NCBI GenBank assembly: GCA_000697665.1 | Contig: KL197741.1 | Span: forward strand, 266,738-308,658 | Source of the DNA: Jaapia argillacea MUCL 33604 | Lineage: Eukaryota; Basidiomycota; Agaricomycetes; Jaapiales; Jaapiaceae | Direction: 5' to 3' | Length of the DNA stretch: 41,921 nt | Program-made: the position numbers and the translations under genes | Shown here: positions 1 to 11,601 of the stretch, piece by piece | Numbering within the stretch: position 1 is the first letter of the stretch | Layout: every line of letters starts with the position of its first letter | Notes under the pieces: model-generated | The model's input: the letters and a program-made list of their open reading frames with translations, nothing else | What the model was told of the DNA's origin: nothing | Databases searched by the model: none

Positions 1-130
1 CCCCTCCTCCTCTCCCCTCTCTCCTCCTCTCCCCCCTTCCCTCTCCCTCTCCTCTCTCCTTCCCTTCCTCCAATTTCCCTCCCCTGACATCCCCTTGTCT
101 CCATCCCTCCCTCCCTCTTTCCATACCTCT
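1..130. repeat. Polypyrimidine low-complexity tract
   Basis: The first ~130 bases are almost only C and T (runs of ccctcc and ctctcc). This is simple-sequence DNA with no coding signal. The stretch from about 130 to 800 that follows is AT-richer and has no gene I can support, apart from a short tandem run noted separately. Confidence 0.85.
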
Positions 131-644
131 CTCTGTATATTAGGCTCCCTGTAGGCATTTATGTAGTAGCTACAGACCAATAGATGCTCTTATGACCCCC
201 CCTCTCCTGCCTGATAAGCAAATGAATATTATTTCGCTTTTTTCGCTATTTATTGAACTCTGTATGTTACAATGAGGTAGTAAACCTCTATAACTCAATA
301 ATTAAGCCTTCAAAAGGTGTAGAGGTCACTCATAGCTTTTATATGAGTCAAGAATCACAAAAATCCATCAGTTTTTCATTGCAGTACAGGGATATAGCCC
401 TCAATGTCGCCGACAACAACGAGCACGAAGGTTTGACGTCGTGAGAAACCGCGGGAAGCTGGCAGGAATATCCAGTATTTTAGATTACGTGAGGTTGAGG
501 TGACTTAGAATATTGAAATACATTTTCCTAGGTGGTGTAAATCGGGAGCCCTTCCAATAACTTGAATAAGCCTTGACACAAATCCTGTCCGTCAAAATGG
601 AGAGCACAGCAACCGCTGTAACATGACCATGAGTAGCGGCAAAG

Positions 645-676
645 TTGAGAGTGGAGTGTGGAGTGTGGAGTGTGTG
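645..676. repeat. Short tandem repeat (gagtgtg unit)
   Basis: The unit ggagtgt is repeated about three to four times in a row. This is a small minisatellite in otherwise unassigned DNA. Confidence 0.6.
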
Positions 677-975
677 ATGCGCCCCCACCCACATGGCACT
701 CGAAAGTCTCCCAACACCTGGGACTGGCTGGCAGGTACAGGGGATACAGTCGTGAAAAGTCCCTAGATCTCCAGAAAGTGGATTTTTTGTTGAAAAATAA
801 ATTCATACAAATTGGATACCATAACACCACTCACTGCTCTCAATTGCGGTCCTTCGCACTGACTGAGGTTGAGATCCTGCCTTTGAGTGAATTCCACGTT
901 GTATCTGACTATCGCTGACTTGTGACAGCTGGAATTGTTTCACGAAACCATAACCCATCAAAGCAATGATACTCA

Positions 976-1207
976 CCTGATCACTGCCGCGCACGAGTGT
1001 CCTGACAATGGCTAGATTTCCTTGAGGGTGATGAGGATCTTCTGCACCATGGGCTTGATGATTTCGTAGCAAGGAAAATAAGAAGGATAGATCAGTGGAG
1101 GACCTCTCGGGATGATTGTTGGCAGATAAAAAATATGTTGGTCCAAGATCGTGATGGAAGCTGTCAATGATGCGCTTCAACATAATGCGAAGCATGCTGC
1201 AAAACAC
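976..1207 (-). other. Possible exon fragment of an unknown gene
   Basis: The minus strand is open from 1207 to about 976 and then meets a good splice donor (GTGAGTATC) just after a GGCAGTGATCAG codon run. The protein would start MFCSMLRIMLKRII and contain an RNHQAHGAEDPHHPQGN stretch. I do not recognise the family. The only support is the open frame plus the donor; no upstream exon or partner exon was identified. It lies outside the repeated kinase modules, so it could be the remnant of a neighbouring gene. Confidence 0.25.
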
Positions 1208-1369
1208 ATTGAAGCCTGATCACGCCTTGTCACACACATGTCACATCGCGTCCTCACCCACCCTCACGTTCCTTCACAAGAGGAGATACAGAAGTCTCCA
1301 TTAGAGCTGCGAATCTACATGTTTTTGGAATTTAAAATCTTAATTCAGCAAGAAAATATCCAACTACGA

Positions 1370-1510
1370 AGCCCGGGCTGAAGCCTCAGGCTTGGGCTTT
1401 CCTGGAGACGAGCCTGAGCCCAAGCCCCCTGCAAGCCCCTCCATAGGGTCAGGCTTGGCTTGGCTTCTCAGGGCTCGGCTGGGCCGGGCTTAGGGCTTCG
1501 AGCCAGGCCC
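1370..1510. repeat. GC-rich degenerate gggctt/aagccc tract
   Basis: This is a cluster of near-repeats of gggctt, ggcttg and their complements (gaagcccgggct, aagccccct, gggctcggctgggccgggctt). It is strongly self-complementary and sits exactly at the left boundary of the first kinase module. It is best described as low-complexity or a degenerate short repeat. Confidence 0.5.
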
Positions 1511-3291
1511 TCAACATCACCACTCACTCTCGCATCCGTATCATTCACAATACTCAAATTCATGCCGATATATCACACTCAGTCCACTTCCATCTTCCAC
1601 ATTCATAAATCCCGCCTTGCTCTGAGTGGCTGGTCGTACATAATGGTCAAAACCTAAACCTCGAACACCATACCATCTCGCAACTCCCGCTTGTCCATCC
1701 TTCACAGGTGGAGGAAACAAGATGAGCAGAATGATTTGTTGTACAGGGTTTGGGGGTTCGAATGATAGACCCTGAAGGAGACCGAGGCCTTGTGCATTGG
1801 GATTCAGGTGTGGGACATGTGTCAAGGATCGAATACGAGGCGGGGATTGAGGTTTGGTGTTGGGTTATCGGAGGGTGGAGGTATGCGGATTAACACATTG
1901 GGGTGTGGGGATTCACGAATCCAGTGGTATGATTCTCGCATATCAAGCTGGGAGAGTAGGGATACGAGTTGCGTGGCATCTCCTGTGATCGGAGAGTTGG
2001 CTGAGCCCGTGTTTCGACAATGGAATGGGCCATTGGTAGAGCTGTGGTGTCTGGTTTGGTGGTTATAGGTGATGATATCTGGTTAGCTGATGTCGAGATG
2101 ACACTTCGAAACTCTCTCGCCTTCTCCTCCCCAATGCTCCTTTTTTCTTCTCCCCCCAAAAAACCGAACTTTCAACCCAAAAACCGAGCTCTCGACCTCT
2201 GCCAACTCTCTCATCCAACCTAGCTCTCTCTGCCAATGCAAACCGAACATACCTTCGCTCCTCTCTTCCATATTCAAATCGTGTGCCCTCCCATCACACC
2301 AAATCGAACGGCATTCTGTTGGTGCATCATTCTTCAGGTCGCACTCAGCTGTTTGCTTATGGCAGCGAGCTCAACGGAGGTCCATACGTCTCGATGCACC
2401 AAGTACGTCACTCTATATATGCTACTATATCCTCTTCTCCACGCATTTACTGATCCTTCGTCGCTTACTTCAGCCTCCCCGGTTCAGATTGGGGACATAC
2501 CAAGTTTAGAACTGTTGAGCACGATAGCCACCCCCCAAGGCTGGTCCACTAATTCACTTCTCGTTACAATCCACTTGGGACTGTCGTCATTTCGTTCCTC
2601 GCGCCACAGAAGTTATGCATTACCGGACCTTCTCGCAAGCAAGGGTTCCAGAACCAACCTACAATCGAAAAGATGTCTCATCTTCCAACCCTTTTGATCA
2701 TGTTCTCGGTTTCTATCTTTTCCATTCCCCTGGATGATAACCATTGGCCGCACTCTTTACCGTCTTGACTTCAGTGGCGGGTGCTCTACACTCATCTGCT
2801 CACGTCGATCCTCACAGAGACGGACTCAGTCATTCTACCGACCATCATGGTGGTCTGCATTACAGGACAGAGTTGATGTACAACGTGAAGTTGGCTCGAG
2901 AAAATTATGTGGAGAGACTGGCAGTGAGACCGGAAACTGATCATTCTGTCGAGCCAGGTAAGTGATCCATTATCAATGTCTTGGCGTCCTTGTTGTTAAT
3001 TTTCTTTCCCAGAGACTAGTACTTCGCTCGTTTGCTTTTGCCACTGTATTCCCTGCCTCGTTTGTATAGACAGCTATGTACAATTTCCGGTTATGATCGC
3101 ATCGATCGAGCCCAACAAGATTGAAGTCAGATGCTAGGGGTCTCGCAACCCATGAGGTCATCAGGTGCCAGGCACTGCTCACAGCAATCTTCGCTCCCAC
3201 CCTGCAACGACCTGCGCTTTCACCCTCTTGCCTCCCCTCACCACTCGCCCTTACCTACCCTCGTGACTGAACTTCGTTCTAGCCGAGAACT
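1510..3291 (+). repeat. Module 1: 5' flank of a lost kinase gene
   Basis: This stretch aligns by eye, in the same order, with the regions upstream of kinase copies A (about 6343-8730), B (inverted, 30817-32810) and C (split, 23770-25100 inverted plus 35065-35635). Shared landmarks are catcttccac near 1590, an intron-like gap from 2403 (GTACGT) to 2473 (AG), another from 2958 (GTAAGT) to 3012 (AG), and cttcgttctagccgagaac just before the former start codon. No reading frame is kept among copies, so I treat it as non-coding or as untranslated leader. Confidence 0.7.
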
Positions 3292-3345
3292 ATGCTGTCC
3301 ACGACTCTCGGTGAGAATTCATCCTTCTTTCGGCTTTCCTTTCAA
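3292..3345 (+). pseudogene. Kinase-family copy 1: gene body deleted
   Basis: Only the first exon and part of intron 1 remain. ATG plus tgtccacgactctcg and the donor ggtgagaat are present as in copies A (8731) and C (35636). After the intron segment ctttcggctttccttt the sequence jumps directly into the 3' flank (tacttgctggtagtttgaatgatat), which in copies A and C lies after the kinase stop codon. About 2.8 kb of gene body, counted from copy C, is missing. The deletion runs from inside intron 1 to shortly after the stop. This copy cannot make the kinase. Confidence 0.7.
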
Positions 3346-6330
3346 GTGTATTGTGTACTTGCTGGTAGTTTGAATGATATATGGCATATCCTATCAGTCA
3401 CACAAGCTGTGTCATGAACTTGCATCTACCTCTCAACGACGAACCAACAAACACATACCTTAGGCCCTCTGTCCCCTCACAGCGGATCTGGAGTCAATGA
3501 GTTATTTGGAAATTGTCACCCTCCACTATACTCTCCTCGGCTCGACTCCTCAGTATGCACTGACCCACTTCACTCCCAAAATCCAAACGGTAACCCTCGC
3601 CATCCAGTCCAAGTGCAGTATGTGGATCAGGGTGTCAAGGATAGATATGGTGTGATGTGAGTGGGAGATGGCGTCGATGTGAGTGTAGGGATATGTGGTG
3701 AGGTGTACTGGGTTATGGGCACGGTTCTGGTAGACCAATCTGCTGGGATCGAGATGTAGGGGAGGTGGTTCGTGACGGGCGAGAGCTTGGAGGATGAACA
3801 TTTGTGATTTCGCCGCGAGTTTGTGTGTAGGTTATTGAGTGAGTACGCGTCCATCAATTGTATAAGGTCGAGAATAATGGATTAGTAGTCGTTGAACCAT
3901 GCTTGTACTGCGATCTGAGAAACGTCATTTCAATAAGTGTGAAATCTGATGGATAGCAAGAGGAAACGACATACAAGTTGATCTGCGAGATCGCCGGCTA
4001 AGGTCTAGCTCACAGCATCGTAAACATACACCCACCGACTTCATACCAGTTTCATAGATAACAAGACCAATTGCCGAAAGAACATTGATCTCCAGCGCCC
4101 CGAATCGACTCGACTTCTCAATACCTCCCTCAGCACCCTCTGTCCGGGTCGAAATCACGGTGATCGAGTTCAAGCAAGAACCGGGGTTGTGAAGTGAGAG
4201 GGGAGGTAGTCACGGAGATATGGGGTGAACGACCTCAGGGCTGTGTTCAGAGGTAGATGTGAACCATGCTGGTGTGAATCGAGTGGGTCGACGGTGAGTC
4301 GACACAGATCGAAAAGGAGGGGCGAGGATCGTGGTTCGTGATGGTTTGGAGTCATATACGAGTTGGAAGTTGCACGTCAAGGTTCTATGCTGGACGTCGA
4401 GAGCGTATATGCGTTCCGTGATTGGAAACGGGACACATATACTGGACTTGGCGCCGGAGGACGATACTTGCACTATGATCGGAGTGAAGGTTTCGTCTGG
4501 ATGGGTACGAAATCTGATGGACAGCCAGAGGTAGGGACTTACGAGTGGATTCTTGCGATCGTCAGGGAACACCTAACAACATGACAACGATTCCAACACT
4601 CCTAACCCACCACTTCCTATTCCCAACACCTTCCCACCCAACAACCCCTTGCCTAGTGGATAGGTCAAACACAGCCCTCATCCGCCACACTTGCCCTCCC
4701 TCTGCCGGCGCGTTACCTCCTCTCCCATGTCGAGACTTTGCGACCGAGCTGAGACAAGATCACCGATTGTGAAGCATGGGAAGGTGGGAGGCTTGGCATA
4801 TGGAGTTCGTGTCGAAGTACCATGTAGATCTTGATCGAAGGGTATATTGGGACAGTTCGAAGGGTGGAGGAGTCGATCCTAGGCTCGTAACTTTGCGAAC
4901 AGGATTCAATCACCCCTGACGGGAAGTTGATCGACTTGGGCAACAATCTTGGATACGAGGAGCTCAAGGCCAGGACTGAGACCTGAGAAAGGGGGGTTTA
5001 GAGTCCGTATGAGGGTGATATACGCAGATCAATGCGAGAAACGACATACCGAGACAATGTCCAAACTCATCAAAACCACCTGCTGCTGTTGCTAACTCGG
5101 CAAGGCAATCACGAGTAAAGTGCCCCTTTGCTGTCTGGCTCCTGCAACTTGTACGCGTTCGAGGCCAGGCATGATCATTTGATGGCGACAGGGATGGTCG
5201 ACACTGTCAGATGGTCGGTGCATCGCTGATGATGAGGCCGGTTGGGTGGCGTGGAGGATGGGGAATGGTTTTTCCGCAGAGGGAGGACTTCGAGCACAGA
5301 TGACTGTACGACAACGCTTGTCTGGATATGTGATTGGAAAGCGACATTCTATGGGAGCGTGGGGATACCTGAACTACGTGTCTGGTTGAAATTGTCAGCT
5401 GAATTGGCACAAATCTGATTAATATTGATAGTTGTGACAGGGACTTACGAGTGAATTGCCTATGATCCTCGCCTGACATCCTAGACCCAATACCAGGTTC
5501 CAATGATGCTCGTGTCGATCGATCACGGGGATTATGAGAAGACATTCTGTTGAGGCGATGTGAATAGACGCGGATCTGCAAAGCAGCCCTTCAGAATGAT
5601 AAGTATGCTTTGAGAATGATTTAAGGATGGGGTCGACAGGGAAATGCGAGATAAGACATACCGGTACATGCAAGTCTCATGATTCTCCAATCACCAAGAG
5701 TCTTGCTGCGATCTGCTCTCTGGAAATGGTTGAATTCTTGCCATTCGTTAGTTCATCATACGGGGAGGAAAGAGTTTGAATATGTCGTATGGTCGGTGCG
5801 GGATCGATAACACAGTGAAGAGAGTGCTTCGTTGGGGAGCAGATCATTGAAGGAGCCAATCACAGCCAGAGACATTGCATCAGAAAGATGATGGGGAAGG
5901 CTTGCAAAGCCTGTCCTGACCCCAGAGTCTCGGCACAAGAAAACATAAGACTGAAGAAGCAACACAGAGACATCTTGACAATCCAATGTTGATCTGTGAT
6001 GCAATGTCGCATTGTCCATGTTCCCATCTCGATCAATTCCAAGTCGTTGTCAGCGTCTGGGGAATATCGACTTTGATTCACTCAACTATCAGGTATGTTC
6101 GTCCACATTCTCTTAGGACGGATTTGAGCCTACTCTATTCTGACCACGCATCTTTCTTCCTTAGGCTCAGTGGACCAGGATGGGATGAACCCAGCAAGGA
6201 GTGGCAGGGCCGCCCCAGGGTAGAACTTGTCCGGTACCCAGATACAAGCAAAATCGCTGCGGTATACGAGGTGGAGGAACATTTGATAAGGTCAGTAATA
6301 ACGCAAAGATCAAGAACTCTGGTTTAGACT
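3346..6330 (+). repeat. Module 1: 3' flank
   Basis: This is homologous to the sequence after kinase copy C (38434-41540), to that after copy A (22257-23490), and to inverted 32810-34980. Landmarks are ggtagtttgaatgat at the start, atgaacttgc, the block with gcgtccatcaattg near 3850, and gacattgtccatgttccc near 6015. Open frames here (for example minus-strand 3550-3857) are not kept between copies because of single-base indels, so I see no supported protein. Function unknown. Confidence 0.65.
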
Positions 6331-8730
6331 GCGAGTTAGCCATTGGTTGATCTCACCTCACAACCTCGAGAACGCCTTCCGCCTCCCACCCTGAATCCTC
6401 TCAGCTCATCCAAACAGCCGATACATTCAGAACCCGCACCAATGTTTCCGCCGCCAAGCGCCGACCAACCCATTCCAACAAAGCCAAACCTTCACCACGC
6501 CTCAAACACGCAACCATCATCCACAACACTCCAGTCCACACTGGTACATTGCGTGCGAACGCCTACCATCTTCCACACCCAATCCTCCGCCTTGCTCTCA
6601 GTGGACAATTGGAAATAACAGTCCTAATCCCCTGAACCTCGAAAGCGGTACCACCTCGGAACTCCCTCTTGTCCACCCTTCAAGCTTCACTAGTGGAGGA
6701 AACGAGAGGAGAAGGTCGAGTTGTGGTGTAGGGTTGGGAGTTTGAATGATCGACCTCGAGGTGGAGAGTTCGAAGATCAAGGCGTTCAGCCTTCAGGATT
6801 GTGTTGTAGGGCATGTGTCAAGGATCGAGTATGAGGTGAGGATTTAGGCTTGGTGTTGGGCCGTCAGAAATAGAGGTGTGGGTGTTAGGAGAGGTGTGGA
6901 TATCACTGAATCGAGTTCTCAAGTTCGAGGAGGTGGAGTAGGGGATTAAGTCGAGCTGCGGGGCCCGCATGATCCAAGTGCAGTATGGCTGTTCTCCACA
7001 AAGGGGATCTGTCGTTGGTAGAGCGACAAAGTCTGGCATGGTGGTTCAAGGTGACGAAAACTGATTGGTTGATGTCGACACGACATTTTCGAACCCTCTC
7101 TGGCCCTTCTCCTCCCTCAAACTCGCCTTTTCTGCTCCCCCAAGACCCTCTCACTCTTCTCCCCCAAATCACCGAACCTCCAATAAACCGAAAACCGGGG
7201 TCTCAACCTCTGCCAACTCCCTCATCAGACCCCTCTCTCCACAGATGCGGCACGAGCCTAACTCCATCCCTCACCTCCATCTCAAAGTCCTCTCTTATTG
7301 CAACCTGCCGAGTCGAACGGAAACACATTGAAGCATCAGTCTTCAAGTCGCGCTTGTTATCACTTTTGGCGGCAATCTAGGCTACAGATGAGAGAATGTC
7401 CGTGATGTTGGATCTGTCTCGACTGAGGTCCGAACGTATCGATCCATCAAGTACGTCTCTATATTCTTCTTTATTCCCTCCGTGGGTTTACCAATCCTCT
7501 GCCACCTACTCCAGCTTACCCACTCAAGATCAGTAGGATGCCGACGTCAGCATCATTACGAATGACCACCACCGCACTCAGGCCTGTCGTCTAATTCCCC
7601 TCTCTTTACCATCCACATATGAGCGTTGTCTTTTCCTCGCGTCACAAACAGTATGGATTCCCAGATCTTCTGAGAAGCGGAGGCTCCGCAATCCACCTAC
7701 AATCGAGATAATATACTATCCTTTGACCCTCTCGACCAAGTTCTCGGGTTGAATCAATTTAATTCACCACTGGATACCTTGGTGATACCCATTGGCGGTG
7801 TTCTTTACCCTCTTGACTTCAGCAGGTACCATCCACTCCTCCGATCACAACGATGGATTTAAACACCGCACCCAACCATCCTACCACTTTCCATAACAGA
7901 AGGAGATGATGTACTGTACAGGGTGAAGCAAGGACGGGGATACTGTCGGCAGGGAGAGACCGCATGTAAGTCATCCCTCATCGATGTCATCTCGATCTTG
8001 TTGTTAATCGTCTTTCTCAGAGATCCATTTCATTCGCTCACCCCGTAGCCACTGCTTCGATTGTATATACAACTATCCCCAACCCCACGAAGTTGGGAGG
8101 AGGGTTCTCTCATGTTTAAACGTCCCCACCACTGCGAAACCGTTTACCTGTGGGAATTAGAACTGTACAGTTCCTTCCATTTCGGTCCCTCCTTTTCAAG
8201 CCCGAGTCAAAGTTTCTGTCCAAGTACCTCTTATCTGTTCGTGGCCAATAGCATTATTTTGCATCAATATAGTATGGTACATGGATGGATATCTCAAGAC
8301 TCCAAGGAAAACTAATGTGGTACCCTGTATTATTGACCGGAATAAGGACCCTTGCCTATCACTTTGTGTAAATGTTCAAGGAACTTGAAGCGCCTCCCCG
8401 TGTAGATGCTCACACAGACTCACAACCCGAGAGTCGGGGACTGGCACTTGCCGCCACTACGATGTAAGATTCCCGGTTATGATTGTATCGATCAAACCCA
8501 AGAAGATTAAAGTAAAACCTGGGAAGTCCCGTTGCCCACGAGGGTGTGAATGGGCGCTTGCTGTGAGTGGCACATCACCCATTGCCTCGTGTTCCCCTGC
8601 AGGTTCCAGGCACTGCCCATGCAGCATTCTTTCGCACCCACCTCCAACTACCTGCAATTCGACCTCTTCCCATCCCTCAACACTCGCCCCCACTTAACCT
8701 CACCATTTAACTTCGTTTCGGCCGAGAAAT
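6331..8730 (+). repeat. Module A: 5' flank of kinase copy A
   Basis: This repeats the module 1 5' flank. Two intron-like gaps are kept: 7451 (GTACGT) to 7514 (AG) and 7965 (GTAAGT) to 8020 (AG). The sequences between them do not hold a common reading frame across copies. They could be spliced 5'-leader exons of the kinase gene or a decayed upstream gene. The overlapping open frames on both strands at 6900-7380 also occur in inverted copy 23920-24850 but are shifted by indels, so I do not call a protein. Confidence 0.6.
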
Positions 8731-10908
8731 ATGTCATCCACGACTCTTGGTGAGAATACGTCTTTCTCTCGGTTTTCCTTGAGTTGATTGTTGGATGTTA
8801 GATCCTGGTGCCGATGTCAGCTACGATCCCCTGGAGTGCCTTTCTAAGCCAAATTTCGATGCATCAGACCCCCCACTGATACTTATATTTGTCTACCAAG
8901 CACTTGTTGAGATGATACTTTGTTATCGTCCTGTCGACCTTTTGCGTGATATGGTCAAAGGACACAACTCGGTTGCCGATATTTGGATGCCCCTGGAGAT
9001 GAGAAGTGGCTTCAGAGCAATCTGCGGAGGGATGGGGATGGTTGGCTTCTTGGTGGTGACGCCTGGGAATCAGCTCGGGAAGGGTACATAGGACGTGTCG
9101 ATCGCCTGGCAGGCTGCGCGGTCCCCGATTTATGGCCTTCCTCGGTGAAGGAGAGGATTTGGAATGCTGACCCAGCGACACGAGTGTTCGCCATTACGTG
9201 GTTGATTATTATTTCGCCCCATCTTACCCACCAGTGGCAGAACTTCACCTTCGACCTTATCCCTGAGCGCATAGGCACGTGGATTGACGCGTCAGGCAAA
9301 TTGTTGGCCTCCCTGGTACTCCCGATCCAACCCCTCCCTCAATTCGTCAAAGCATTTCCCAAGAGTGGCCACACATGTTCATTCTGGGATAGCTTGGCGT
9401 CATCTTGGGCAATCCTCTTCTCCTGGCTGTATGATTATCATGACTACCGTATCCTCGTCGCACTGTGTGATGACAGAGATTTCTTCCCACTAGGTGAAGA
9501 TAGGGGGACTCCTTGTGAGGCATGCCAGTCTGTGTAAGTGCATTTGGCAGTGACCTGTCAACTCAAAAGGCTGATGTATTCAATGCAATTAGCCGTGATG
9601 GGCTTCCCTCTGGCCCCTTGCCATGGGTATTGGATCCAAAGGTTCGCCAACATCGACCACCAGTCTGGCGAATCCTTTTGCTCCTTGCATCACACATCAC
9701 GACGAATCGTGAATGGTCCAGCCTTGAAATGCCCATCTATGATGATATTGTTGACAGTATCGTCCAGGACCTTGCTGAACCAGACTCATCCCTTGCGAAG
9801 TACCTTCCTATGATTGAGTACATGGTCCAAAATCAAGAGATTCATCAGCCAGACCCACAATATGACACTTTTGTCAATCGGTTTCCCGCAGTATGGCGGC
9901 CCACCATCTCGTCATCTTCATGCACTCTTCGTGTCCCATACAATGACATGTGTGACCTGGGTAAACCCCAAGGTGATCTTCAAGCCCCCATTGGCGCAAT
10001 CCTATGGAACTGGGTTAACAGTTGGAGTGAGTGGCATTGCAGATGTTCAAGCCCGATTACCACCTGTGACCAGATATTTGAATGGCGCCATCTACTATTC
10101 ACCGATATCCTTCCTGCATTATGAATATCCAGTTCTACCCCATTCAATTCTCCGATTCAAGACTTTCTTGATACCCTCAAGGAATCCCGACACACTTGCC
10201 ACCATGTCCTCACCCATGATGAATGGGAATTGTGGGCTGCCAGCAAGTCCCTTCTCGAGGAAACCGAGGATATTGATGTACCAGCCATGAACCTACATCA
10301 CAGCTGAGATGCCACATATAATCAACATATTTGTCCCAAGTGTCGAGACCTTGAATATAGCAAGCTGTGTGCAAGTGACAAACCTCTTGATGTGTTTATG
10401 TCCCAATCCCAGACAGGACCACTTTCCATACTCCAGAGTGTGGTGGACTCCTTCTTTGATCCATCACGCATAACTCACCATGAAAGGGAGAAGGATGTGC
10501 TTTGGCTTCTCAACTTGTTGCAGACTGTGAGTCCATTGTCTTGCTGAATTCTGCCACATCATATTTTCAGATGGCTAATATTTCTCTCTCACATCCTCTC
10601 CAATCTAACCACCACATTCCCATCTTATTTTTTGTTTAGTACATCGACCATCCTTTTCTCGATATTGAGGCAAATGGTTATTGCATAGTTGAGACTGATT
10701 GGTCTACAAACAAGAAATTAATTCACCACTTGGTCATGAAATTGTCTGAGAAATCTGGCCATCTTCCTTCTAATCTATATGTGAATTCACTTGTACTCAA
10801 CCCAAACATCCATCTTTCTGGTGGCGGCTTTACAGATATCTATGGTGGATGGCAGAAGGGCTTGACAGGTGATATAAAGGTTGCTATAAAATGTTTACGC
10901 CTCAATGT
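8731..10908 (+). pseudogene. Kinase copy A, 5' half (interrupted by retrotransposon)
   Basis: Exons inferred by comparison with copy B are 8731-8749 (MSSTTL), 8802-9533, 9593-10526 and 10640-10908. Introns start GTGAG, GTAAG and GTGAG and end AG. The N-terminal part has the family stretches SVKERIWNAD and FSWLYDYHDYRILVALCDD. The last exon starts the kinase lobe: a glycine-rich loop GGGFTDIYGG and VAIKCLRLN with the ATP-site lysine. The coding sequence is then cut at 10908 by an LTR; the rest lies at 21149-22256. Other lesions are an ~8-nt deletion near 8980 relative to B (frame change after VADIW), and a TGA at 10122-10124 where copy C has CGA. A third in-frame TGA near 10302 is shared with copy C. 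Compared with B, exon 3 is about 190 codons longer and includes HICPKCRDLEY. It is not functional as it stands. Confidence 0.8.
10904..10908. repeat. Target-site duplication AATGT (left)
   Basis: AATGT directly precedes the LTR end TGTTACGAG at 10909. The same AATGT follows the other outer LTR end (GTAACA, 21143-21148) at 21149-21153. Removing everything between leaves cgcctcaatgtggttcct, which reads RLNVVP in the kinase frame, matching RLHIVP of copy B. This shows that the whole 10909-21148 block arrived in an intact exon. Confidence 0.9.
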
Positions 10909-11052
10909 TGTTACGAGCGCCTTAGCATTAGCGAAGGCAGCGAGTAAGACTTGTAAGTCCTTTGGATACTTCACTTACTGAGTACTCAGGCTACGATGAG
11001 TTGAGGCTATAGAGGATGACGAACAAGAGCAAACCAGTTGAAGGGTACAGGC
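10909..11052 (-). repeat. Outer LTR, fragment 1 (144 bp)
   Basis: It begins TGTTACGAGCGCC and matches the first ~147 bp of the 454-bp LTR that follows, with scattered differences (cgttttagcg is shortened to cattagcg). It stops at gggtacaggc, where a complete LTR begins. With 20907-21148 it forms the outermost LTR of the complex, which carries the AATGT duplication. About 92 bp of LTR between the two fragments (equivalent of 11200-11291) is absent. It is divergent from the inner LTRs and therefore probably older. Confidence 0.75.
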
Positions 11053-11506
11053 TGTTACGAGTGCCTTAGCGTTTTAGCGAAGGTAGCGAGTAAGGCTTGT
11101 AAGTCCTTTGGGTACTTCGCTTTACTGAGTACTCAGGCTACGACGAGTTGAGGCTGTAGAGGATGACGAACGAGAGCGAACCAGTTGAAGGGTACAGGCT
11201 AAGAGGCTGTATTGTTCAAGTGGACAAGCTTAAGAAAATACAGGAGGGCGAGAGCGCCTTATATACTAGGGCTAGGAAGGGAGAACGTAGTAGAAGGGTA
11301 TAGAACGTGCTAAGAATAGCATCCAGAGAATACAAGAGAATATGATAGAAAGATGGAGAATAAAGCGGAAGGTCCAGCCGAGCTAATAATAGAAACGACG
11401 AGATATAAATAGAACGAGTCTGAGATAAGATGTGATGGGACAAGATAAGATGTCCCGGATAAGATAAGATAATGAAAAAATGAAACAGATATACAAAGTC
11501 GTAACA
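11053..11506 (-). repeat. 3' LTR (454 bp)
   Basis: It runs from TGTTACGAG to GTCGTAACA. In element sense U3 is at the right. A TATA box (TATATAA, sense) lies at 11259-11265, and the likely RNA start AAGCTTGTCCA lies at 11221-11231, 34 nt downstream. About twenty bases differ from the 5' LTR; most are CG against TG or CA, pointing to CpG deamination rather than random change. Confidence 0.9.
11424..11473 (+). promoter_or_regulatory. Cluster of GATAAG motifs in LTR U3
   Basis: GATAAG occurs at 11424, 11444, 11458 and 11463, and GATAAT follows at 11468. GATA-type factors of fungi (AreA/Nit2 family) bind HGATAR, and paired sites are typical of nitrogen-controlled promoters. The cluster sits about 160-210 bp upstream of the LTR TATA box in element sense. 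It is kept in all LTR copies, including the divergent outer one (about 21084-21116). Regulation by nitrogen status is inference only; the run could also be a simple (ATAAG)n expansion. Confidence 0.5.
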
Positions 11507-11520
11507 CCACCCCCTCTTCT
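11507..11520 (-). other. Polypurine tract
   Basis: On the element strand AGAAGAGGGGGTGG lies directly before the 3' LTR. Thirteen of fourteen bases are purines. This is the expected plus-strand primer for an LTR retrotransposon. Confidence 0.8.
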
Positions 11521-11601
11521 AAGCCGAGGTTTGTCCCAAACCTTCGTCCAATCCCCGTCCGATTCTACCATGGTTCCAGTTGGTCTCGTGGATTTGCTGG
11601 T

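Noticed and set aside
3550-3857. Minus-strand frames starting MMDAYSL or MFILQAL in the 3' flank
   Set aside because: They are similar to 39027-39440, but single-base indels shift the frame between copies; more likely shared non-coding DNA.
11424-11473. GATAAG run as a CRISPR-like or satellite array
   Set aside because: It is only about 50 bp long with no spacers of constant length, and it lies inside an LTR of a eukaryotic element.
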